A stretch of DNA of 64,000 bases, taken from an uncultured bacterium. Its GTDB lineage: Bacteria > Elusimicrobiota > Elusimicrobia > Elusimicrobiales > Elusimicrobiaceae. The position numbers were made by a program, and so were the translations under genes. The stretch is from NCBI GenBank assembly GCA_949294085.1, contig CASFFX010000003.1, positions 62,001 to 126,000 of the forward strand, read 5' to 3'. This document shows, piece by piece, positions 33,442-41,927 of the stretch; positions within the stretch are counted from its first letter, which is position 1; each line of letters opens with the position of its first letter. Below the pieces are notes generated by a model. The model made no database searches. It saw nothing but the letters and a program-made list of their open reading frames with translations, and was not told where the DNA came from.

Positions 33442-35457
33442 TTACCGCGTAAACCGGTACGACACTTCTCTTCCTTCCCACAAAATACGCAGCGTAACGG
33501 GATGTTTTAGTTCCTGTTCTTTTACCGCGCCCCACGTCATCACGGCACGTTCAATTTGCGGGTTGGCCCCATGGCGTCCGGATACGCCCATCACCACTTC
33601 TTCCGCGTCGGCCACGGCCGCCGCCTGGGCAATGGCATAATAAGCGTCGTTGGAGTGCACCAGCACCGGCGTAACGGGCAGGCCGTATTTTTCCGCCAAG
33701 AAAATAACCGCCGTAAATACTTCATGCTCGTCCACCGCGGCCGAACGCATGTCCTGGCGGTAAAGCATGTTTTCCACGGGTTTGCAGTACAGTACAATCA
33801 CGTCGGTATTTTCCGCGTCCGCCTTGCTGAGCACTTCTTCCAGGTGGTACAAATTGTCCGGGCTTTTTACCGCCACCAAAATACGGTGCGGCCGGTCCAA
33901 ATCGGCAAACGCTTCTTTTAAGTCGTCCACCGTTTCGGCGTTAATGCGCTCGCGGTAGCCTTCTTCAAACATCGTATTGGCCCGCTTGGCGTTCAACCGC
34001 TCCGACAGCGAAAACACCGCAAACAAGAAAGCCGTAAATCCCAGCCCCGCTATCGTGGCAATTTGCTTGGTAAACAAATTGACGCAGGCCACCGTTACCA
34101 AAATGCCGCACAGCAAAATCAGCCCCACCGGGATATAATAATTTTCATATTTAATATTGAGCGGGAACATAAAATCGCGCTTTTGGGCGGCCTTTTTCCA
34201 GCGCAGGCGGATAATGGCCGTTACTTCAAACACAAAGCACCACATCACGCCAAAAGCATACGCTTCCCCCAGCAAATACACGTTGCCGCGCGAAAGCAAA
34301 ATAACCGCCAGCTGCACCGCCGCTATCACGTGGATGATATGGTAAGACGTGCCGTAGCGGGAGTGAATTTTGCGAAACCAATCGGTCAAAATTCCGTCCT
34401 CGGCAATGCGGTTCATCAGCGAATTGGACCCGATCAGCGACGTGTTTACCGCGCCCGACAGCATCGCCACGCCGCACACCACCACCAGCGCCTGCATCAG
34501 CAATTTCAGGAAATTGGGCCCGGCCATGCTCATCGCCAGTCCGGAAAGCAAATTGTCGTTGTATTTGGTGGCAATCAATTCCGGCGGAATAATCACCGCG
34601 GACAAGAACGTCAGCCCACCCGTAAACAGCAGGGCGAACCCAAAAATCAGCCAAGCCGCTTTCTTTAAGTTTTGCGCTTTGGGGTATTCAATTTCGCGGT
34701 ACACCTGCGACAGGGTTTCAATGCCGGACAGCGCCAACACGCTGTGCCCAAACGCCATAAACATACCCACTAGCCCAACGGTCTGCATCCAGTCAATATG
34801 CCCCGCCCAGCCCAGCGATTCGTCCGAAAAATGCAATTGGGTCGGCGGCAAGTGCGCGCCATGCAGCGCCATGGTGATAAAGGACCATATCGCCAACAAA
34901 AAACACACCGCCAGCGAAAACGCAATAATCTTGGCGCTTTTGGAGCTGGATTCTTCTATCCCTTTTACATTTTGACGCCAAAAATATCCCGTTACCAATA
35001 GGCCAAACAGCACCGAAACTCCGGCTTCCGGCAATTCCAGGCCGCTGTCCAGCAGCTCCAAAAACGAATTTAACAGCCCGCACAGATAATGCCCGGCCGT
35101 AACCGCGCTGATGGGGCCGGTTAAAATAAAATCAAAAATCAAGGCCGACGCCGCCAGCTTGGCGGCCGTGTCCCCCAGGCCTTCCCGGACGATTTTATAT
35201 GCCCCTCCGCGCACAAACAGCGAACAGGCTTCCAGCTCCAGCATCAGCAGCAAGCCGGAAAACAACATCACCGCCAAAATGTACCACGGGAACGCCGGCC
35301 CAAAGGCCCGCATGGCAATCCCGCCCGCATAAAACGCGCTGGAGCCAAAATCGCACAGCACCACGGCGGCGGCTTTCCAAAAAGGGATAAACGTCAGCAT
35401 AGCGGTAGTCAGCACGACCACCTTTTTAACGCGGGAAGAGTTGGAAGGAATATTCAT
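33442..35457 (-). CDS. APC-superfamily amino acid permease with C-terminal stress-like domain
   Basis: A 671-residue inner-membrane transporter. The first roughly 490 residues hold about 12 membrane helices of the amino acid-polyamine-organocation superfamily, with the broken helix 1 region near GSSAFYAGGIAM. After a short linker with ERLNAKRANTMFEEGYRER, a cytoplasmic domain (about 515-671) starts HRILVAVKSPDN and looks like a universal-stress-protein-like fold, as found on some cation-chloride or amino acid permeases. The substrate is not predictable. The gene follows a PTS EIIA gene by 9 bases, implying coupled expression and perhaps phosphorylation-dependent control. Confidence 0.85.
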   Translation of the reverse strand: MNIPSNSSRVKKVVVLTTAMLTFIPFWKAAAVVLCDFGSSAFYAGGIAMRAFGPAFPWYILAVMLFSGLLLMLELEACSLFVRGGAYKIVREGLGDTAAKLAASALIFDFILTGPISAVTAGHYLCGLLNSFLELLDSGLELPEAGVSVLFGLLVTGYFWRQNVKGIEESSSKSAKIIAFSLAVCFLLAIWSFITMALHGAHLPPTQLHFSDESLGWAGHIDWMQTVGLVGMFMAFGHSVLALSGIETLSQVYREIEYPKAQNLKKAAWLIFGFALLFTGGLTFLSAVIIPPELIATKYNDNLLSGLAMSMAGPNFLKLLMQALVVVCGVAMLSGAVNTSLIGSNSLMNRIAEDGILTDWFRKIHSRYGTSYHIIHVIAAVQLAVILLSRGNVYLLGEAYAFGVMWCFVFEVTAIIRLRWKKAAQKRDFMFPLNIKYENYYIPVGLILLCGILVTVACVNLFTKQIATIAGLGFTAFLFAVFSLSERLNAKRANTMFEEGYRERINAETVDDLKEAFADLDRPHRILVAVKSPDNLYHLEEVLSKADAENTDVIVLYCKPVENMLYRQDMRSAAVDEHEVFTAVIFLAEKYGLPVTPVLVHSNDAYYAIAQAAAVADAEEVVMGVSGRHGANPQIERAVMTWGAVKEQELKHPVTLRILWEGREVSYRFTR

Positions 35458-35466
35458 GACGGTGCA

Positions 35467-35940
35467 CTACCGCGCCAGGCGCGCGGCAATTTCCTCCGCA
35501 GAGGAGAGGGAAACCAGTTCTTCAATAAATTCCGGTTTGAACTTTTCAGCCAGCGCGGAAAGAAGCTGCAAATGTTTTTGGAAAAAAATCGGCTTAGCCG
35601 GCGACAAGAAAAGAAACATTACCCGGATGGGCAAATCCCCGCCGGAAACATCCTGCAGGGGCTGATGCAATACGGCCATGGCGGCCGCGAAATCGGTTAA
35701 TTCTTCCAGCCGCGCATGCGGGATGGAAAGACCGGTGTCCAGCGTAGTGCTGATGCCTTCCTCCCGCTTTAACACCTGGGAGGCCACGTCCGCCGGGTCC
35801 AGCTGCGGATAATCTAGGCAAACACTTTTCACCAACGCTTCAATCAATTCTTTTTTGTTTGGGTACGTTTCGGCCACCAACACTCTTTCCGGCCGGATTA
35901 AGCGGCCCAAACTCATTTTGCTTTGTTCGTTTTGTGGCAT
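35467..35940 (-). CDS. PTS EIIA (fructose/nitrogen type) domain protein
   Basis: A 157-residue single-domain EIIA of the mannitol-fructose/PtsN class. The phosphorylatable residue is His75 in GLSIPHARLEE, and LFLSPA follows. No EIIB, EIIC, HPr or EI gene is nearby, so a regulatory rather than sugar-transport role is likely, as for PtsN. Its immediate partner is the APC permease downstream. There are two nearby Met codons (1 and 9) and the ribosome binding site is weak, so the exact start is uncertain. Confidence 0.88.
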   Translation of the reverse strand: MPQNEQSKMSLGRLIRPERVLVAETYPNKKELIEALVKSVCLDYPQLDPADVASQVLKREEGISTTLDTGLSIPHARLEELTDFAAAMAVLHQPLQDVSGGDLPIRVMFLFLSPAKPIFFQKHLQLLSALAEKFKPEFIEELVSLSSAEEIAARLAR

Positions 35941-36020
35941 ACTCTTAAGTTTTTATGGTAGCAAATAACCCGCCAAACTGGCAAGCCGCCAAAAGGCTTT
36001 TATTCTCTCTTCAAAAAAGC

Positions 36021-36036
36021 TAGAATACCTTATAAT
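36021..36036 (+). promoter_or_regulatory. -10 boxes overlapping the nuclease start
   Basis: TAGAAT (36021-36026) and TATAAT (36031-36036). The first ends eight bases before the ATG at 36035; the second overlaps that ATG. No Shine-Dalgarno is seen. Confidence 0.4.
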
Positions 36037-37525
36037 GACTGAAACCGAACTGCAAGCTTTATTTGATACGCTTTGCGCCGGCAGAACGCCTGGCAAACAA
36101 GATTTTAACGCCTCTAAAATGTTTTCCCTGTTGGAAGATCCCTTTAGCATTTGGTGTTCCTTCCACGCCCCCAAAGAAGCCGCCGTACCCGAACCCAACC
36201 GGTACGAAAACCTGAAAATCCGCACCGACCGAAACGCCCGCGACCAATGGATTAAAAGCGAGTTTCCCGGCGTGGTATTTATCACCGGCGAAGATGAAAC
36301 CCAGCGTTTTCGCAATACCCTGGGTGCCATGGCCCGCGGCGAAAGCGCCATTGCCAACGCCCTTTTGTGGAACCTGCCCGAAAACACGTACGGCAGCGTG
36401 AACCTGCTGATCCGGGCGGACACGGCCCCCAGCTCCTTCGGCCCGTACCATTATCACATTTTTCAATTCAAACGAGCCCATGATTTGAAGGAACACTATG
36501 CGCTGCAAGTTTGTCTGCTAAATCACATGCTGGGCCGCGCACAGGGCTATACCCCCGCACAGACGCGCGTATTTTTGAAAGACCGCACGACAGACGTGCT
36601 GTACAACGACCATTGCGAACGCCTGGAACAGGAACTGGCTTTTTGGCGCCGTATCCGCGACGGGCAAGCCAAACCGGAAGCGCATAAACCGCCCAAGGCC
36701 GCCAGTGCGCCGTGGCGCGTGTACGCCAATAAAGTGGTGGCCGAAAGCAAGGATTTGCTGATGTTGCCGGGGCTGAATACCGAAATGCGCCAATGCCTGA
36801 AAATTAACGGAATTTTTAATACGGATGACGTAGCCCGCGCCGGGCTGGAAAAGCTGCGCTCCATTTTGGAAGAACCCCACGCTACCGATTCCTATTACAA
36901 TGCCCAAGCCTATCTGCACCACCAGCCGGTTCTGCGCGAAGCGGGGCACTTTCCGCCCCCGGCCAAAAAATACAATTTGTATTTTGACTTTGAAGCCACG
37001 GAAACGTTTACCAAAGACAATGTTTCCTTCGTGTATTTAATCGGCATTTGGGATAAAGAAGAAAACAAATACGTCAGCTTTGTAGCCAAAACGCCGGAAG
37101 AAGAAATCAAAATTTTTGAACAGTTCTACGACTACATCAAAGATTTTTCGGACACCGCCCTGTACCATTGGACGGAATACGAAGTGAAAAAAATGAAAAA
37201 TCTGGCCGCCAAACACCCGCAGGACGCCGAAAAATTAAAAAAACTCTGCGCCCTGTGCTATGACCTGAAGGTGGCGGTCAACCAGCAATTTTACCTGCCG
37301 GCGCCCAGCTTCTCGCTGAAAGCGGCCGCGCCCGCGTTTGGCTTTCATTGGCGGCAGGACGACTGCGGCGCCATGGACAGCATGGTCTATTTTACCAACT
37401 GGCTTAAAACCGGCAACGACGAACTGCTGCATAAAGTGCTGATGTACAACGAGGACGACTGCAAAGCCATGCTGGACCTGGAAAACAAATTAAAAGCGGC
37501 CGACGTGCTGGAGCTGAAACAATGA
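36035..37525 (+). CDS. TM0106-type RecB-like nuclease
   Basis: A 496-residue protein with the layout of the TM0106 group. An N-terminal RecB-like PD-(D/E)xK nuclease-like part (roughly 1-200, with LEDPFSIWCSFHAP and HIFQFKRAHDLKEHYALQ) is followed by a helix-hairpin-helix-like segment (LLMLPGLNTEMRQCLKING). The C-terminal part is an RNase-H-like exonuclease domain from about 310, with YFDFEATE and ending MYNEDDCKAMLDL. It is probably involved in DNA processing or repair, with the exact substrate unknown. The start at 36035 lacks a ribosome binding site and lies right at a -10 box. The stop overlaps the next start (ATGA). Confidence 0.85.
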   Translation: MTETELQALFDTLCAGRTPGKQDFNASKMFSLLEDPFSIWCSFHAPKEAAVPEPNRYENLKIRTDRNARDQWIKSEFPGVVFITGEDETQRFRNTLGAMARGESAIANALLWNLPENTYGSVNLLIRADTAPSSFGPYHYHIFQFKRAHDLKEHYALQVCLLNHMLGRAQGYTPAQTRVFLKDRTTDVLYNDHCERLEQELAFWRRIRDGQAKPEAHKPPKAASAPWRVYANKVVAESKDLLMLPGLNTEMRQCLKINGIFNTDDVARAGLEKLRSILEEPHATDSYYNAQAYLHHQPVLREAGHFPPPAKKYNLYFDFEATETFTKDNVSFVYLIGIWDKEENKYVSFVAKTPEEEIKIFEQFYDYIKDFSDTALYHWTEYEVKKMKNLAAKHPQDAEKLKKLCALCYDLKVAVNQQFYLPAPSFSLKAAAPAFGFHWRQDDCGAMDSMVYFTNWLKTGNDELLHKVLMYNEDDCKAMLDLENKLKAADVLELKQ

Positions 37526-38313
37526 AGCAAGAGAGAGCCGTTTTGATTCAATGCCTGCAAACCGCCGCCCGCGCGGTGCGCAAGCGGTTTGGCAAAGTGG
37601 GCTACCAGCTCAAAGGCAAGGCCAATTTGGTTACCCAGGCCGATATTGCCAGCCAAAAAATCATCTTGGATTTAATCCGCAAGCATTTTCCTGCCCACGA
37701 TTACCTGGCCGAAGAAAACGGCGTCAAAAAAACCGGGTCGGATTACGTCTGGGTCATTGACCCGATTGACGGCACCACCAACTTTGCCCACACGTTCCCC
37801 CAAAGCGGAATTTCCATTGCCCTTTTTTATAAAAACGAACCCGTGCTGGGCGGCGTAACCAATCCGGCCACGGGCGAAACTTTTTTGGCGCAAAAAGGCA
37901 AGGGCGCTACGCTAAACGGGAAAAAAATTCACGTTTCGGCTACGCCCAAGATGGAACAGTCGCTGTTGGTAACGGGCTTTCCGTACGACCGGTTTACGCG
38001 CTTGCCGGCGCTACTAGAGCGGTTTGGCGCTTTCTTGAACGCCTGCCACGATGTGCGCCGCTTGGGTTCGGCCGCGTTGGATTTGTGCTGGCTGGCCGCC
38101 GGCCGGCTGGACGGCTATTGGGAAGACAATTTGAACCCGTGGGACGTGGCTGCCGGCGTGTTGGTGTTGCAGGAAGCGGGTGGAAAAGTAACGGATTTTT
38201 CCGGCAAGAAATACAAAAAAATCGCCGACTACGGCAAAACGCTCCTGGCCACCAACGGCAAAATCCACGCGCAAATGCTTCGCGTAATCCGTCAAACGCA
38301 GCCCCGTCCGTAA
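37522..38313 (+). CDS. Inositol monophosphatase family protein (SuhB-like)
   Basis: Metal-dependent phosphatase of 263 residues. The metal-binding residues are present: EEN (64-66), Asp80 and Asp83 in VIDPIDGTTNFAH, and the C-terminal NPWDVAAGVLVLQEAGG. Members dephosphorylate inositol phosphate, fructose bisphosphate or NADP, or act on rRNA transcription (SuhB), so the substrate is open. It is translationally coupled to the nuclease gene. Confidence 0.92.
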   Translation: MKQERAVLIQCLQTAARAVRKRFGKVGYQLKGKANLVTQADIASQKIILDLIRKHFPAHDYLAEENGVKKTGSDYVWVIDPIDGTTNFAHTFPQSGISIALFYKNEPVLGGVTNPATGETFLAQKGKGATLNGKKIHVSATPKMEQSLLVTGFPYDRFTRLPALLERFGAFLNACHDVRRLGSAALDLCWLAAGRLDGYWEDNLNPWDVAAGVLVLQEAGGKVTDFSGKKYKKIADYGKTLLATNGKIHAQMLRVIRQTQPRP

Positions 38314-38355
38314 AAAAAGAAGGTCCGTTTTTGTGCGGCTGGGGTGCAGGTTTGA

Positions 38356-38361
38356 TATAAT
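38356..38361 (+). promoter_or_regulatory. -10 box of the ACT-domain gene
   Basis: TATAAT 32 bases before the ATG at 38394. The -35 is weak. Confidence 0.5.
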
Positions 38362-38393
38362 CTAAGAAAGATCTTTTTGAACAAGGGGTTTGC

Positions 38394-38804
38394 ATGGCTA
38401 TTAGCGTAGTAAAACAATACAGCGTATTTTTGATTAACGAACCCGGCGCTTTGAAAAACTTCGCCGAGCTGTTCGTGCGCGACAATGTGGACGTAATTGC
38501 CATTTCGCAAGACGTCCGCTACGACGCGGCCGTCGTACGCCTGGCGGTACAATACGACCAGGAAATCAGCCATGCGCTTACCAAAGCCGGCTTTACCAGC
38601 GTGAAAACGGACGCCATCTGCCTGGACGCGCCCGACCGCGTGGGCCTGGTGCGGGATATTGGCGCCGTCCTTTCCGGCCACGGCATCAACATTACCACCA
38701 TTTACGGCACCGCCGGGGCAGGCCCCAACAGCCGTTGGATTATTGTGGTCAACGACATTACCAAAGCCTTAAACGCGCTGGAATCTTCGGGCCTGTTTAA
38801 CTGA
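38394..38804 (+). CDS. Tandem ACT-domain protein
   Basis: A 136-residue protein consisting of two ACT folds. The first starts SVFLINEPGALKNFAELF (about 10-65). The second starts ICLDAPDRVGLVRDIGAVLSG (about 72-130). Such stand-alone pairs bind small ligands, often amino acids, and resemble the regulatory tails of aspartokinase. Since the aspartokinase here lacks ACT domains, a regulatory link is conceivable, but nothing in the sequence shows it. The gene has its own promoter and a strong terminator. Confidence 0.88.
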   Translation: MAISVVKQYSVFLINEPGALKNFAELFVRDNVDVIAISQDVRYDAAVVRLAVQYDQEISHALTKAGFTSVKTDAICLDAPDRVGLVRDIGAVLSGHGINITTIYGTAGAGPNSRWIIVVNDITKALNALESSGLFN

Positions 38805-38817
38805 TTTTTCCAAAACA

Positions 38818-38850
38818 AAATCCCCGCGGAACACCCGCGGGGATTTTTTA
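38818..38850. terminator. Bidirectional intrinsic terminator
   Basis: ATCCCCGCGG-AACAC-CCGCGGGGAT followed by TTTTTT on the plus strand. The minus strand reads ATTTTGTTTT after the same stem. It serves the ACT gene and the convergent secreted-protein gene. Confidence 0.85.
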
Positions 38851-38863
38851 TGGGCAAATTCTT

Positions 38864-39355
38864 TTACCGCATTTGCTTTTCGGCTTTTTTCATTTGCTTT
38901 TTCCAAGCTTTCTGGGCGGCCTTGTGTTTGCGTTCCGCTTCGGGAGAAAGCAACTCCTCCACCCGGCGCGCTTTTATTTGGTCCAAGTTCTGTTCGTTCT
39001 CTTTCATTTTGGCTTCCCAGTTATCCAGGTTGGCGCGTTCATCGGCAATGCGCTGCTTCACATACGCCATCCCCGCATCCACACTTTCGGACACAACCTG
39101 CGCCAGCTGGGCTTTGATAGCCGGCTGCTGGGCTGCGGGCGCTTTGCGGTATTGTTTGACCAGTTTTTTTATTAACTTTTGGCGTTTTTCAAAGGCCTTT
39201 TTCTGTTCCGCCGGCGACAGTTTAACTGTCTTCGTCTGCTCCTGCACGGCCGGCTGGGAAGCCGCTTTTTCGGCCGTTTTATCGGCCGCTTCCGCTGCGC
39301 ACAGCGTTCCGGCTGCCAGCAGCAAAGCGCCGCAAAGTAACGTAAATTTTTTCAT
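38864..39355 (-). CDS. Secreted charged helical protein, function unknown
   Basis: A 163-residue protein with a signal peptide (MKKFTLLCGALLLAAGTLCA, cut near residue 20-24) and a mature part of about 140 residues that is almost wholly helical and rich in Lys, Glu, Ala and Gln. An Ala/Thr-rich spacer comes first, then a helix with LSPAEQKKAFEKRQKLIKKLV. Probably periplasmic. A loose resemblance to chaperone-like helical periplasmic proteins is not enough for an assignment. Confidence 0.75.
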   Translation of the reverse strand: MKKFTLLCGALLLAAGTLCAAEAADKTAEKAASQPAVQEQTKTVKLSPAEQKKAFEKRQKLIKKLVKQYRKAPAAQQPAIKAQLAQVVSESVDAGMAYVKQRIADERANLDNWEAKMKENEQNLDQIKARRVEELLSPEAERKHKAAQKAWKKQMKKAEKQMR

Positions 39356-39363
39356 ACTCCCTC

Positions 39364-39699
39364 CTAATGCGAAATCGTTTTAGAAAACAAATTCATTACC
39401 GCCACGCCGGCGATAATCAACCCCATGCCCAACACCGCCGCAAAATCCGGCCGTTCCTTGAACACGGCAATTCCCACCGCCGCCGTCAGCACCGTTCCCA
39501 CGCCGGCCCAAATGGCGTACGCCACGCCCAGCGCCATGCCTTTTAGCGTCAGCCCCAGCAGCCAAAAGGAGCCGCCGTAGGCCGCTGCCGTCAGCACCGC
39601 CCACAAAGGCACGCTAAACCCGCGCGACGCTTTCAGCGCGCTGGTGCCTACAATCTCGCACACAATCGCGCCGGCCAAGAACAAGTAATATTTCCACAT
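39364..39699 (-). CDS. Small multidrug resistance (EmrE/SugE-like) exporter
   Basis: A 111-residue inner-membrane protein with four hydrophobic helices. The essential membrane-embedded Glu15 lies in GAIVCEIVGTSALK, and AYAIWAGVGTV in helix 3 matches the family. The substrate could be cationic drugs, guanidinium or polyamines. It sits 8 bases upstream of the secreted-protein gene and 2 bases downstream of the ComB-QueC gene, so it is cotranscribed with both. Confidence 0.92.
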   Translation of the reverse strand: MWKYYLFLAGAIVCEIVGTSALKASRGFSVPLWAVLTAAAYGGSFWLLGLTLKGMALGVAYAIWAGVGTVLTAAVGIAVFKERPDFAAVLGMGLIIAGVAVMNLFSKTISH

Positions 39700-39701
39700 A
39701 G

Positions 39702-41501
39702 CTAATCCAGCGCCGTATCGTGCACGCCGGCTTCTTCAAAGCCTTTGGCGCGCAGTTTGCAGGAGTCGCAATGGCCGCACGGTTTTTTGCCGCCGGCATA
39801 ACAGCTCCACGTCAATTCAAAAGGCACTTTCAAGCTGGCGGCCAATTTCACAATTTCCGCCTTGGACAAACGCATCAGCGGCGCCAATACTTCAATGCCT
39901 TCGCTCACGCCCCGTTTGGTACCGCGGTTGAGTGCTTCGGCCGCCGCCTTAAAAAACGCCGGGGTACAATCGGGGTAGCCCGAAAAATCCACCGCGTTCG
40001 GCCCCGCGATAATCGCGTCCGCCCCTACGGCGTCCAACAGCGAACCGGCCACCGACAAAAACATCAAATTCCGCCCCGGTACGTACGTGGACGGGATGCC
40101 TTCTTTCGGGATGTCCTCCACCGCCACATCGGGCAGCTGCTGATTTTTGTCCACCAGCGAACAGCACGAAAGCCACGGCAGGTTCAGCGTAATCAAGTGA
40201 TGTTTCACGCCCAAGTTGCGGGCAATCATCTGTGCGGAAAGCACTTCCCGCTCGTGCCGCTGGCCGTAGGAAACCGTCAGCGCTTCGCACGTATATCCGT
40301 GTGCCAGCGCCCAATACAAACAGGTGGTAGAATCCAACCCGCCCGAGAACAACACAATCGCTTTTTTGGCTTTCTTTTCCGAAAATCCCTTAGGCGCCTG
40401 CGAAAAAGACACTTCCCCGCTGTCCTGCGGTTTGGACGAAGGGGCCGTTTCTTCTGAGGCCAATTTGACGGAGGGCGTCTGAACCGCGGCAGCCGGCTTG
40501 GCGGCTTCGCTTTTTTTCAATACGGCGTCCAGCAAATCGTCCGACTGCGGGGCCGCTACTTTGGGTGCGGCCGGAACAGCGGCCGAAATTTCACGCTGCA
40601 ATTCTTCTTTTTCTTCTTTTACCACTTGTAAAATCCCGTTAAAAAAGTTTTTAAGACGCGTCGGCGCGGAAAGTTTTCCGTCGGTCGGCTGAGCCGAAAC
40701 CGGCGACTGTACCGGTTCCGCCTCCGTCTGGGCCGCAGCGGGCGCTTCATCCGCCGGGCGGGAAGGTGCTTGCGGGGCCGGTTCGGCCGCGGGCGCCGGC
40801 TGGACCCCCAACCATTGGGCCGGGGCAGGCGTGCCATACAGGTGGCAAACGCCGTATCCGTTGGGCGAAAAAGTAACCTGCGGAACGACGGGCACGCTGT
40901 CTAGCTTAAAGGCGATTTTGGCGTCTTTGGCGGCGGTTTTGGGCCCCTGTTTCCAAAATTCCACACAGCGCATGGTGTTGTTGTATTCCACAATGGCGTC
41001 CTGCGGGTGCCCCACGCCCTGCACGTAATCCTTCAAGGCGGCCACGCAAAGGCCGTCTTCCACGGCGTCGGCCGTGCTGTAGAGCGAAGCCGGAATCAAA
41101 AGAACGTCTTTTTCCTGCGCGACAATCGCCTCGGCCAAGGAATTAAAATTGCAAAATCCGCCCGTTAATACCAGCGAAGCTTTCCCCGCCCCGCGCAAGA
41201 GGGCTTTTCCCCCTTCCTCGGAGCAAAGCATCGCCGGGCGGCGGGCATTGGATTTGGAGGCCAAATAAGGGGAATTATCCGCGTGTGGGGCCGGGAAATC
41301 CCCCGGACAAAATACTTCAAAATCCCCATGGGTTTGGGCAAAAGCCGCCGCTTGCTGCACGTCGGCAAACACCAATATTTCTTTTTTGCCCCGTTTGGCC
41401 AGTTCGCACAGGGTCGTACCCGTGCGCAATACGTCCACTACAACGGCCACGTCCGTCCATTGTTCGCACTCGGCGACGGTTTTAGCTATCAGAACGTTCA
41501 T
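39702..41501 (-). CDS. ComB-like phosphatase fused to QueC (7-cyano-7-deazaguanine synthase)
   Basis: A 599-residue protein with two enzymes in one frame. Residues 1 to about 230 match ComB, the 2-phosphosulfolactate phosphatase family (VVVDVLRTGTTLCELA, LTGGFCNFNSLAEAI, IPASLYSTADAVEDG). Residues about 231-380 are a Pro/Ala/Glu-rich linker. Residues 381-599 are a complete QueC, with the ATP pyrophosphatase loop LFSGGLDSTT, TYVPGRNLMFLS, PNAVDFSGYPDC and zinc cysteines 567, 575, 578 and 581. QueC makes preQ0 for queuosine. The usual ComB product belongs to coenzyme M synthesis, but ComB homologues occur in bacteria without it. The start overlaps the lipoprotein gene by 20 bases. Confidence 0.9.
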   Translation of the reverse strand: MNVLIAKTVAECEQWTDVAVVVDVLRTGTTLCELAKRGKKEILVFADVQQAAAFAQTHGDFEVFCPGDFPAPHADNSPYLASKSNARRPAMLCSEEGGKALLRGAGKASLVLTGGFCNFNSLAEAIVAQEKDVLLIPASLYSTADAVEDGLCVAALKDYVQGVGHPQDAIVEYNNTMRCVEFWKQGPKTAAKDAKIAFKLDSVPVVPQVTFSPNGYGVCHLYGTPAPAQWLGVQPAPAAEPAPQAPSRPADEAPAAAQTEAEPVQSPVSAQPTDGKLSAPTRLKNFFNGILQVVKEEKEELQREISAAVPAAPKVAAPQSDDLLDAVLKKSEAAKPAAAVQTPSVKLASEETAPSSKPQDSGEVSFSQAPKGFSEKKAKKAIVLFSGGLDSTTCLYWALAHGYTCEALTVSYGQRHEREVLSAQMIARNLGVKHHLITLNLPWLSCCSLVDKNQQLPDVAVEDIPKEGIPSTYVPGRNLMFLSVAGSLLDAVGADAIIAGPNAVDFSGYPDCTPAFFKAAAEALNRGTKRGVSEGIEVLAPLMRLSKAEIVKLAASLKVPFELTWSCYAGGKKPCGHCDSCKLRAKGFEEAGVHDTALD

Positions 41502-41919
41502 TTAAAATCCCCAATACCTTAAAATCTTCAATCGCTTTTTCGTCTTCTTCCGTCAGGTCATCCACGTATTTAATGGCGTAAATAATCAGCGTAACGCGCG
41601 GATTGGTGGCGCCGTCCTCGGCGCTGTTATACTGCCCGATGAGCATGGCGTCCGCCCCCTTGGAAGCGACAAACCGGCGTCCTTTTTCCACCCCCATTTT
41701 CAAGACGTCCCGGTCCGGCTTTAAGTTTTTAATGCGCAAAAGCCCCAAATTCCCGTATGGGCGGGTTACATCGGCTTTACTGCCCAAAATTTCCACATTT
41801 TTGGCTTTGGTGGGCGGGAAATCCGGCCCGATCGGAATCCAATCCAAATTGCTTTGTTCCAAGGACGCACACCCCGCCAACAGCAGCAAAACTGCGCCCC
41901 ATATGGTTATTTTTTTCAT
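41482..41919 (-). CDS. Lipoprotein of unknown function
   Basis: A 145-residue protein starting at the ATG at 41919, with GGAGG upstream. The frame stays open upstream, but that part overlaps rlmN. The N-terminus is a lipoprotein signal with lipobox LLAGC (Cys at about 17). The mature part is soluble, with segments VEILGSKADVTRPYGNLGLLRIKNLKPDRDVLK and FVASKGADAMLIGQYNS (shown in pieces: YGNLGLLRIKN and ADAMLIGQYNS). These recall small outer-membrane lipoproteins with a YjfJ/DUF-like fold, but I make no assignment. Confidence 0.78.
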   Translation of the reverse strand: MKKITIWGAVLLLLAGCASLEQSNLDWIPIGPDFPPTKAKNVEILGSKADVTRPYGNLGLLRIKNLKPDRDVLKMGVEKGRRFVASKGADAMLIGQYNSAEDGATNPRVTLIIYAIKYVDDLTEEDEKAIEDFKVLGILNERSDS

Positions 41920-41927
41920 ATTCCCTC

